This document shows, piece by piece, positions 1-5,535 of a stretch of DNA of 36,423 bases. A model generated the notes under the pieces. That model had not been told where the DNA came from, did no database searches, and saw only the letters and a list, made by a program, of their open reading frames with translations. The stretch is from positions 1 through 36,423 of the IMG/VR virus record IMGVR_UViG_3300043436_000718; one strand, 5' to 3'. The stretch comes from a virus. The position numbers were made by a program, and so were the translations under genes. Position 1 is the stretch's first letter; each line of letters starts with the position of its first letter.

Positions 1-135
1 ACCTGGAGTACCAGCGAGCATAGATACTTCTGCTCTACGAAATACTATTTTGTTACTTTCAAATGCACGGAACACAGAGGGCAACGGTTCTCCACCGATG
101 TCTGCTCTACCTACACTGCGTACAAGTGTTCTCAT
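1..135 (-). CDS. DnaB-like replicative helicase, N-terminal fragment (runs off the left edge)
   Basis: The minus-strand frame opens with ATG at 135-133 and stays open to the window edge for 45 codons, reading MRTLVRSVGRADIGGEPLPS and ending ...SMLAGTPG. That end is the lead-in to a Walker A loop (GTPGxGKS), as in phage helicases made only of the RecA-like DnaB core, which unwind DNA at the fork. The ATG overlaps the TGA of the upstream 80-aa gene (ATGA), so the two are translationally coupled; the GAGGAA inside that gene can serve as ribosome site. The Walker lysine and the rest lie outside the window, so RadA/Sak4-type recombination ATPases remain possible. Confidence 0.6.
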   Translation of the reverse strand, partial: MRTLVRSVGRADIGGEPLPSVFRAFESNKIVFRRAEVSMLAGTPG

Positions 136-374
136 TTAAGTTCCTCAGCAATAACCTGAATTGTTGGGCAAGGATATAACCGCCCACCGCAAGCGCAACC
201 AGTTTGAATAAGTCCATCAGTAAATGTTCCTAATACTTTATATTCTTTAGGCTTATGCAATTCAATTACTTTACGTGTCGCTTTAGTACACGCAATAAAC
301 GTAGATGCTTTACCAAAACCATTATCTAATGCAACATCTAGGTCATCAAGTATTGCTATCAATTCATCGTACAT
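132..374 (-). CDS. Small Cys-containing protein of the replication operon, unknown function
   Basis: This is an 80-aa protein starting at ATG 374, placed 7 bases after a perfect copy of the early start-associated sequence (ACTTAAGACAGGAGAA). The N-terminal half is acidic and helical. A CACGG pair at C60/C62 with C69, plus C29, could bind a metal, though spacing does not match a classical zinc ribbon. Its stop overlaps the helicase start, so it probably belongs to the replication module. I do not recognise the family. Confidence 0.75.
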   Translation of the reverse strand: MYDELIAILDDLDVALDNGFGKASTFIACTKATRKVIELHKPKEYKVLGTFTDGLIQTGCACGGRLYPCPTIQVIAEELK

Positions 375-376
375 AA

Positions 377-393
377 TTTCTCCTGTCTTAAGT
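377..393 (-). promoter_or_regulatory. Early start-associated sequence (copy 1)
   Basis: The minus strand reads ACTTAAGACAGGAGAAA just before the ATG at 374. It holds the Shine-Dalgarno core AGGAG and the extra upstream box CTTAAGAC, which recurs before early genes on both strands of the window. Confidence 0.7.
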
Positions 394-397
394 TGGA

Positions 398-435
398 AGA
401 GAGGCAGTCACCTTCCCCTGAATAACTGCCCCTCT
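398..435 (-). promoter_or_regulatory. Intergenic RNA hairpin between the zinc-ribbon and 80-aa genes
   Basis: An 11-base-pair inverted repeat (398-408 with 425-435, one G-U pair in RNA) encloses a 16-base loop. It fills most of the gap between the stop at 464 and the start-associated sequence at 377. No T-run follows on the minus strand, so it looks more like a processing or stability element than a terminator. Confidence 0.5.
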
Positions 436-463
436 ACCAATTCTTACATCAGCGTCTGTTGTA

Positions 464-865
464 TTAGTTCGCTGGCTTGCATTGGTCGGGTGTCCCCTGC
501 GGTGTTGGGCAAGCCCAGAACGCGTAAGGTTTCCCTGTTGTCTTGCTTGTTCCCGAACGGAAGATGCGTGCTCCGTGTTGACAAGTTGGAGTTGACATCC
601 CTCCCGCCCCAGCGGACGGAGGCTGAGTCTGGGCGGTTGAGTAAGTAGGAGCGGGCTGCGATTCTACTGTTGAACCAGTGGTCCCCAAAGGGGCTGTGTT
701 GTATGCACCAGCAATCAACTTCTGCGTGGCTGCAATTTGTGTAGAGAAATCAGCAATGCCCTCTAGCAATACTGATAACTCATCGGATGTATTAGCACGG
801 ATATTAATTAAGTCGCCAACAGGAGTCTTGATAGATACCTGTAACTTCCAATCTTCTATAGCCAT
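464..865 (-). CDS. Protein with C-terminal single zinc-ribbon-like motif, probable DNA-metabolism accessory
   Basis: This 133-aa protein has three parts: an N-terminal ~50-residue domain, a Ser/Thr/Pro/Gln-rich linker (about 55-90) and a Cys/His C-terminus (C95, H97, C119, C129) with the GKPYAFWACPTPQG pattern seen in many actinophage replication-region proteins. The linker plus small metal module would suit a protein acting on or near ssDNA, but this is inferred from position between nuclease and helicase. Its ATG (865-863) directly abuts the TAA of the nuclease fragment (868-866), so translation is probably coupled. Confidence 0.75.
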   Translation of the reverse strand: MAIEDWKLQVSIKTPVGDLINIRANTSDELSVLLEGIADFSTQIAATQKLIAGAYNTAPLGTTGSTVESQPAPTYSTAQTQPPSAGAGGMSTPTCQHGARIFRSGTSKTTGKPYAFWACPTPQGTPDQCKPAN

Positions 866-1474
866 TTATTTTCCTTTTGTGAATTGGCAATGCTCTGTGA
901 GTCCACAGAAATTGCACGATTGTAGGTTCGGTAGAAATATACCAGCCTTGCGTGCCTTGTCAAAGCCATCAACAAAGTATTCAAGTGTGTCCTGTGTATA
1001 TCTACTCAGGTCAATCATCTCTCCTGTCCCCGATTCACGAGACATCCAGTAGTTACCTAGATTGACTTTCACTCCTAGCATCATCTCAACTCCTACTTTG
1101 TAGAAGCCAAGTTGAAGGTCGGACGTTGGTCGTGCACGTGATGTCTTAAGGTCGACAATCACAAGTTGTCCATTAACCTCAAAAATTCTGTCAATAAACA
1201 TCTTCACGGGTACGCCAGCAATTACAGGGTTAAGTTCTAATTCAATAGCCTTAGCCCCTTGAGGTGTTGTCCAGATTTTCCAATCAGGATTATTCTTGCG
1301 CCAAGAGATGTAGTTATCTACCCACTTGGAACCATTGGTATCCCACCATACTGCATCTTCTTTGTTGGGATTTTCTTTTGTTGCTCGTCCAGCACGGCGT
1401 GCTGTATCTAGGTTAAGTCCTTCGGTTTCTTTAGCCCAAGCCTTAGCCCATAAAGGATTAGTTGTCATAGTCAT
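866..1474 (-). CDS. Cas4/RecB-like PD-(D/E)XK exonuclease, C-terminal part (separate frame)
   Basis: The 202-residue reading from ATG 1474 (a longer reading from 1507 is open) carries the nuclease core: an Asp in FIDRIF, then VIVDLKTS as the (D/E)xK motif, followed by LQLGFYKVG, the Qxxx(Y) helix. At the end C187-x2-C190-x5-C196 matches the three C-terminal cysteines of the Fe-S cluster in Cas4/AddB-type nucleases. The fourth cysteine and the N-terminal helices are in another frame at 1458-1643. The two pieces overlap by 17 bases and look like one gene broken by a +1 shift, or two coupled cistrons. Expected role is 5'-3' ssDNA exonuclease in recombination or replication. Confidence 0.8.
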   Translation of the reverse strand: MTMTTNPLWAKAWAKETEGLNLDTARRAGRATKENPNKEDAVWWDTNGSKWVDNYISWRKNNPDWKIWTTPQGAKAIELELNPVIAGVPVKMFIDRIFEVNGQLVIVDLKTSRARPTSDLQLGFYKVGVEMMLGVKVNLGNYWMSRESGTGEMIDLSRYTQDTLEYFVDGFDKARKAGIFLPNLQSCNFCGLTEHCQFTKGK

Positions 1475-1643
1475 ACAACTCTGCTGCGTAATGGAATGCT
1501 CGCCCACCTGCTGACCAAATGCTTGGCTCTTCAGGTACCTTGAGTAATCTACCTAGGTAGTACTGATAACCACAGGTAAGGTAAGTTGTAAATGCTGAGT
1601 AAGATATGTGCTCTGGAAGTTCGTAAGAATCCAGTTTAATCAT
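1458..1643 (-). CDS. Cas4/RecB-like nuclease, N-terminal part (frameshifted from the catalytic part)
   Basis: The 61 residues contain the typical start of this family: ISYSAFTTYLTCGYQYYL with C24, equivalent to the single N-terminal Fe-S cysteine, then the GGRAFHYAAELYD helix. The frame stops at TAA 1460-1458 just as the +1 frame opens with ATGACTATGACA and continues the family's sequence (WAKAWAKETEGL). Neither half would be a complete nuclease alone. The start ATG overlaps the end of the 41-aa gene by 8 bases. Confidence 0.75.
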   Translation of the reverse strand: MIKLDSYELPEHISYSAFTTYLTCGYQYYLGRLLKVPEEPSIWSAGGRAFHYAAELYDYDN

Positions 1644-1761
1644 TATCTAAAACTTCTAGTAGGTAATCTACTTCTTCACGAATAGTCTTGACTTCTTCTG
1701 ATAGTAACCAGATTGAATCATAAAGAACTTCAATTGACTCTTCAAGTTTTCTATTGAACAT
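1636..1761 (-). CDS. 41-aa acidic helical protein, first gene of the left operon
   Basis: The frame from ATG 1761 reads MFNRKLEESIEVLYDSIWLL and ends LLEVLDND. The protein is acidic and amphipathic and probably forms one or two helices or a coiled coil. It is preceded by a start-associated sequence (ACTTAAGACAGGGGAAGAG) and its stop overlaps the nuclease start, placing it first in the minus-strand replication operon. Function unknown. Confidence 0.6.
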   Translation of the reverse strand: MFNRKLEESIEVLYDSIWLLSEEVKTIREEVDYLLEVLDND

Positions 1762-1764
1762 ACT

Positions 1765-1781
1765 CTTCCCCTGTCTTAAGT
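1765..1781 (-). promoter_or_regulatory. Early start-associated sequence (copy 2)
   Basis: The minus strand reads ACTTAAGACAGGGGAAG before the ATG at 1761. One base differs from the copy at 377-393 (AGGGG for AGGAG). Confidence 0.65.
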
Positions 1782-1947
1782 TATTTTATATAGTCCTCCT
1801 GCGGAGGACAGGAGAGTACTCTAACACAGGAGAACTATATAAATCTATTGTAGTATATAATATATATATTATTATATAAGGCGCTCCGCGCCTATATATA
1901 TTATATATGTTATTATATAATTAATTATACACAGACAGGAACACTTA
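1782..1947. promoter_or_regulatory. AT-rich divergent control region with cruciform-forming repeats
   Basis: The gap separates the leftward replication operon from the rightward methyltransferase gene. It contains hairpin 1793-1809 (GTCCTCC, loop TGC, GGAGGAC) and a second hairpin 1879-1893 (AGGCGC, loop TCC, GCGCCT) set in nearly pure TA sequence on both sides (about 1851-1935), so a larger imperfect cruciform is possible. TATAAT-like hexamers occur on both strands, but I could not pair them with a convincing -35. Divergent promoters or a replication origin would both suit the place and composition. Confidence 0.5.
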
Positions 1948-2526
1948 ATGGAAAACGACACGCCGAACTATCCCAACTGGTTCGTTGGGCAGCAGTACAA
2001 CTTTGAGAATCACCTACGCCACCTAGCAGGTCAACCTGACCTTAAGTTCCTGCAGATAGGTGTCTTCACTGGTGATGCCAGCATCTGGCTATGCGAGAAC
2101 ATCCTGACCGATAGGACTTCCTACCTCTACGATGTTGATACGTGGGCTGGGTCCGATGAGGTAGAACACGAGCCATTAAACTTTGATAAGGTCTTCGAGT
2201 TCTACGAAGAACGTATTGCTACGCTGAAATCAACGGTGCGCTTGCGTATGACCAGTGATGAATACTTTGCTGGCAACAATACAATCAGGTTTGACTTCAT
2301 CTATATTGATGGAGACCACACATCCCATCAGGTAGCCAAGGATGCAGACAACGCCTGGAAACTACTGAAGTCTGGTGGCATTATGGCTTTTGATGATTAC
2401 CTATGGGGCAAGGACTTACAACCTGAACTTACACCTAAGCCAGCCATTGATAGATTCCTTGCCAAATATACTGGCGAGTACGAATTACTGTCAGAAGATT
2501 ACCAGTTATGGCTTAAGAAGAAATGA
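1948..2526 (+). CDS. Class I SAM-dependent methyltransferase (Methyltransf_24-like)
   Basis: This 192-aa protein has motif I as FLQIGVFTGDAS (about 35-45), an acidic end of strand 2 (YDVDTW, 61-66), then FIYIDGDHTSHQV (117-129) and the post-catalytic GGIMAFDDY (143-151). The IDGDH pattern is typical of small O- or sugar-methyltransferases rather than DNA methylases: there is no (N/D/S)PP(Y/F) motif. The substrate is unknown; a surface glycan or capsular sugar is a guess that fits the glycosyltransferase in the late operon. It is the only plus-strand gene on the left side and ends against the late-operon terminators. The start follows CAGACAGGAACACTTAATG, a partial start-associated sequence. 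Confidence 0.85.
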   Translation: MENDTPNYPNWFVGQQYNFENHLRHLAGQPDLKFLQIGVFTGDASIWLCENILTDRTSYLYDVDTWAGSDEVEHEPLNFDKVFEFYEERIATLKSTVRLRMTSDEYFAGNNTIRFDFIYIDGDHTSHQVAKDADNAWKLLKSGGIMAFDDYLWGKDLQPELTPKPAIDRFLAKYTGEYELLSEDYQLWLKKK

Positions 2527-2530
2527 CAAA

Positions 2531-2599
2531 AAGACCCCCAAGGAGTAGATTGCTCTACCACTCAGGGGTCTTCGTGTCTTAAAACCGCCTTAGAAGGCG
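2531..2599 (-). terminator. Tandem intrinsic terminators ending the late operon
   Basis: An 8-bp stem (AAGACCCC 2531-2538 with GGGGTCTT 2565-2572) with an inner GTAGA/TCTAC hairpin is followed on the minus strand by TTTTTGTC. A second stem, 2586-2599 (CGCCT/AGGCG), is followed on the minus strand by GGTTTTA. Both lie downstream of the last late gene (stop 2618), so leftward transcripts should end here. The first may also stop rightward transcription from the methyltransferase gene, though its T-run on that side is poor. Confidence 0.75.
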
Positions 2600-2617
2600 T
2601 ATAATCGGTACTCTAGA

Positions 2618-2806
2618 TTACTTACTTCCTCGTCCGAACTCAGGGCTGTTGGTGTCAAGAGCCTTAAGGACTGGACCAGCAAATGCTGCTAGGAATGCAG
2701 AAGCCAAAGCCTTTGGGCTTGTCTCTCCTGCAAGGTATAGTGCTGTCACTGCTGCGAATGCTGCACGGAAGTATGTGCTAGCGATTGCGATTGCTTTTGC
2801 CTTCAT
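2618..2806 (-). CDS. Small hydrophobic protein, holin-like
   Basis: Starting at ATG 2806, chosen for the strong site AAGGAGAAAACAATG, the 62-aa protein has two hydrophobic stretches (about 5-27 and 34-50) around AGETSPK and a polar tail. It directly follows the endolysin gene and ends the late operon. Size and context fit a holin or another small membrane lysis factor. The frame is open further upstream into the endolysin gene, but no good start lies there. Confidence 0.6.
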   Translation of the reverse strand: MKAKAIAIASTYFRAAFAAVTALYLAGETSPKALASAFLAAFAGPVLKALDTNSPEFGRGSK

Positions 2807-2825
2807 TGTTTTCTCCTTAGTTTGA

Positions 2826-3569
2826 TTAAAGGAACTTAATAAGTTCAGCCCAAGTTTTAGGACCAACGATGCCATTGCTGTCAACGATGTCGTGATTGTC
2901 TTGGAACTTGATGACGTTAGCCTTAGTAATGGGACCATAGATTCCATCTGCCTTGAGACCTAATGCCTTCTGAACTATCTTGACTCCTTCACCCTTATCT
3001 CCTGGCGTAATACGCCCTGGAAACTTAGGCTTCTCAGGTACTGGGACCTCTGCTGTTACCTCGTTACCGTTGTAGTTAGGTCTACCCCAACCAACAATGC
3101 TAACAAGAACTTTCTTTTTGTTTGGTTTATATGCACGCACTTGAGCACACACTTCGCCACCATTGCGTTGGCTACCAGACTTTTTTGAAGATGTGTTACC
3201 TTCAATCGTAAGGATAACGCCATCTGCCTCAATGTGGGTACAGATACCAACGTGTGAGATTCTATCTACACCATCTCCAGGGAAATCAAAGTACACAATG
3301 TCACCTGGTTGTGGAGATTGACCGCAGTCAGCCTCAAACCAAGTCTTCATCTTCTTGAATGCTGCAGCACCAGATACTGTGGATACAGTATTAGGTACCT
3401 TAACTCCCGCTTGATTGGCACACCAGTTAATGAATGAGCCACACCAAGGTAGGAAGTTAGCCTTCATAAACTTTCCGTACTTTGTTTCGTTGTCTTTTGG
3501 ACCTTCAATGGTTCCGACTTCTTTCAGAGCAACCTCAATGATTGCTGCTGCCGTTCCCCTGTCAGCCAT
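2826..3569 (-). CDS. Endolysin: CHAP amidase/endopeptidase with C-terminal peptidoglycan-binding domain
   Basis: The 247-aa protein begins with a CHAP domain: PWCGSFINWC (catalytic C43), SHVGIC (H106) and IEGNT (E123). A Pro/Lys linker near 170-185 leads to a PG_binding_1 domain (about 187-247) with KGEGVKIVQKALGLKADGIYG and the closing GPKTWAEL. There is no signal peptide, so export would depend on a holin, and several membrane proteins are encoded around it. Its ATG overlaps the stop of the 115-aa membrane protein. It should cleave cell-wall peptides at the end of infection. Confidence 0.9.
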   Translation of the reverse strand: MADRGTAAAIIEVALKEVGTIEGPKDNETKYGKFMKANFLPWCGSFINWCANQAGVKVPNTVSTVSGAAAFKKMKTWFEADCGQSPQPGDIVYFDFPGDGVDRISHVGICTHIEADGVILTIEGNTSSKKSGSQRNGGEVCAQVRAYKPNKKKVLVSIVGWGRPNYNGNEVTAEVPVPEKPKFPGRITPGDKGEGVKIVQKALGLKADGIYGPITKANVIKFQDNHDIVDSNGIVGPKTWAELIKFL

Positions 3570-3916
3570 TAGTTATATTCCTCATCATCTGGGATTACTT
3601 CTACCGCCACTGCTGCTGCTGCTACTGTCGCTGCTGCTGTTGCTGCATAGCGTGTCTCAACTTCAACATCAGCCACAGTCTTTGCACCCTTATCAACTGC
3701 TGAGAATGCAGCATTGATTTCGTCAAGTGATAGTTTGCCGTCATCCATAAATGCGCGAGCCAACTTTTCTACTACTGCTGCTACGGCTGTAAGACCAGCA
3801 ACAGTTACTGCTGTAATTGTGTCAACGCCAGCGATTGCGCCAGCACCGATTACTGATAGACCGCTTGCTGCAAAGACTGCAACAATACGCATCAATACAT
3901 TATTTAGTGATTTCAT
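3569..3916 (-). CDS. Membrane protein of the lysis cassette with an EF-hand-like loop
   Basis: The 115-aa protein has hydrophobic segments at about 8-30 and 33-48, then DDGKLSLDEINAAF, which resembles an EF-hand calcium loop, followed by an Ala/Val-rich segment (about 88-105) and an acidic tail. The start overlaps the stop of the 56-aa protein (TAATG). Similar holin-like proteins sit next to endolysins in other phages; the role here is inferred from place and topology. Confidence 0.6.
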   Translation of the reverse strand: MKSLNNVLMRIVAVFAASGLSVIGAGAIAGVDTITAVTVAGLTAVAAVVEKLARAFMDDGKLSLDEINAAFSAVDKGAKTVADVEVETRYAATAAATVAAAAVAVEVIPDDEEYN

Positions 3917-4086
3917 TATTCATCCTTTGGGTTACGAGCCTTGTATGTAATTACCCAAACAAGAGTGGTTACTACAATGGCATAGCCGACTACCGTCTTT
4001 GCCGAGCCATCTAATACGACCCAAGCAACAAACATCCCTAACAAGGTCCAAGCCTGGTTAAGGAAATCTGAAAGTATCTTCTTCAT
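3916..4086 (-). CDS. 56-aa two-helix membrane protein, holin candidate
   Basis: The frame from ATG 4086 encodes two hydrophobic helices (about 12-26 and 31-47) joined by the short turn DGSAK, with a charged N-terminus (MKKILSDF) and C-terminus (KARNPKDE). This is the compact class II holin pattern. It overlaps both neighbours by one base (TAATG at each end) and lies just before the endolysin group, so it is a strong candidate for the pore-forming holin. Confidence 0.7.
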   Translation of the reverse strand: MKKILSDFLNQAWTLLGMFVAWVVLDGSAKTVVGYAIVVTTLVWVITYKARNPKDE

Positions 4087-5375
4087 TAAGGTTTTCTCCT
4101 ATACGTGGATGATGCTGCTGCAGCGGAGGCTGCTGCTGCGACTGCTGACTGTGTTGCTATCTGTCCCACGATTACTGCTGCCAAGATTGTTTCAGTTGAT
4201 TCTTGTCTTTCTTCTTCAGACATATCTGCACCAATGTTAGATAGTGCTGTCAATACTTGAGCAGGATTTGTAAATACTTCTGTTAATAACTCTGCTGGAC
4301 TATCAAAGAGTTCAAGTGCTGCAACCACACCAGCGGTAAGTACAACACCATTAGCCAATTCAATTGGCGTATCTGCTGGCAATTCAGATGCTTCAACATC
4401 TTCTGCTTGTACTATTTCTGGTTCTGCAGGAGGTTCTGGCGCTTCCTCTGGTGCAGGTTCTGCCTCAACAGGAGGTTCTTCTGCTTCAGTAGGTGGTTCC
4501 TCTGCTTCAGTAGGTGGTTCTTCTACAGGAGTAGGAGGCTCTTCTACTGGAACAGGTGGTTCCTCCGCAGGTGGCTCTTCTGCTGGCGGTTCCTCTACTG
4601 GTGCTGGAGGTTCTTCGGCAGGAGGCTCAGGTGCAGGTGGTTCAAAGATTGGGATAGGTCTTGGTTGCGGAGCAGGTTCAGGTGCTGGCTCTGGTTGAGG
4701 TTCTGGCTCAGGCTCTGGAGTTGGCTCTGGTTCTGGAACAGGTTCAGGTGTTGGAGGAACTGGTTCAGGTTCTAGAACTGGTGCCTCTTCAACCTCAATG
4801 ATGTTTACTTCTGATAAAGGAACGACAGTTCCATCAGTAAGTACTGCACCTGTTCTTTCATTACCTGCTAGTGGACCATCTACTGCATAACTATAGGCAA
4901 CGGTTCCATCTGTTTGAATCTGTGCAGTAATAATAATACTAGTTGTATCGCCAGTAAAAGTACCGTATGGACGATAGTTACCATCTACCTGAAAGCCACC
5001 TTCACTTACATTGATAATGAAGTGTGTGTCTGGCATCTGTTGAGGTAATACCCACCAGTCTTTAGACTCAATAGATACAGATGGAGTTGTTGGATATGTC
5101 CAATATGTACCATCTGGTCTACCAAATGTTATGACTGAGTTGGTTGTTGCGTAAACATTTTCATAAGTAACACCATCATAAACAACTGATACTGTCAGTG
5201 GAATATGGTAAGAGACATCGTCTCCACCTGGAGTTACAATAGTAGTTACCTCTGGTGGTACTACATCTTCTGCTCTAGCATAAGATAAAAAGAAAAGGTT
5301 TCCTGCAAGTGCTACACAAAATATTGCTAAAAGGTTTCTACTCTTTCTCACAAAGGAGGATGTAGATTTGGTCAA
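4086..5375 (-). CDS. Secreted Pro/Glu-stalk protein with C-terminal hydrophobic anchor
   Basis: This 429-aa protein starts at TTG 5375 (GGAAG six bases upstream), overlapping the holin-like gene by 38 bases. An N-terminal signal peptide ends near YARA/ED (~34-36). A beta-rich region follows (about 40-190), then ~140 residues of PEPEP, EEPPA and EEPPTEA repeats (about 200-335), then a helical region and a hydrophobic Ala-rich stretch ending in YRRKP. Secreted domain, rigid anionic stalk, membrane-like end: this could span the cell wall. It is encoded inside the lysis cassette. I do not recognise a family; a spanin-like, wall-displayed or exclusion protein are all possible. Confidence 0.75.
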   Translation of the reverse strand: MTKSTSSFVRKSRNLLAIFCVALAGNLFFLSYARAEDVVPPEVTTIVTPGGDDVSYHIPLTVSVVYDGVTYENVYATTNSVITFGRPDGTYWTYPTTPSVSIESKDWWVLPQQMPDTHFIINVSEGGFQVDGNYRPYGTFTGDTTSIIITAQIQTDGTVAYSYAVDGPLAGNERTGAVLTDGTVVPLSEVNIIEVEEAPVLEPEPVPPTPEPVPEPEPTPEPEPEPQPEPAPEPAPQPRPIPIFEPPAPEPPAEEPPAPVEEPPAEEPPAEEPPVPVEEPPTPVEEPPTEAEEPPTEAEEPPVEAEPAPEEAPEPPAEPEIVQAEDVEASELPADTPIELANGVVLTAGVVAALELFDSPAELLTEVFTNPAQVLTALSNIGADMSEEERQESTETILAAVIVGQIATQSAVAAAASAAAASSTYRRKP

Positions 5376-5535
5376 CGCGGGCTTCCAATCTATTGACTTG
5401 GTCTTTCACGGAACCGCCCCCGTTTGGTTTCAATTCTTCTAGATAGTGTTTAACCATCCAGCGAACTGCACCAGCAAAACTTGCTACGATAGTTGCTACT
5501 GCTACGGCTATTCCAGCCCAATCTGTTGCACTCAT
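5338..5535 (-). CDS. Small membrane protein with C-terminal coiled coil, holin-like
   Basis: The 65-aa protein has one transmembrane helix (about 5-28), a basic/aromatic edge (RWMVKHY), a flexible NGGGS and a short coiled coil (VKDQVNRLEARVDQIYILL). This layout is common for phage proteins just ahead of lysis genes and often annotated as holin. Its start overlaps the stop of the nozzle-like gene by one base. Confidence 0.65.
   Translation of the reverse strand: MSATDWAGIAVAVATIVASFAGAVRWMVKHYLEELKPNGGGSVKDQVNRLEARVDQIYILLCEKE

Noticed and set aside
1326-1514. 62-codon plus-strand frame opposite the nuclease
   Set aside because: It is a shadow of the nuclease gene, without ribosome site and against operon direction.
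2807-2947. N-terminal extension of the 62-aa hydrophobic protein
   Set aside because: The extension lies inside the endolysin gene in another frame; ATG 2806 has a strong ribosome site.
4407-4775. 122-codon plus-strand frame rich in Trp, Arg and Phe
   Set aside because: It is the antisense of the Pro/Glu repeat stalk; the composition follows from the complementary repeats.
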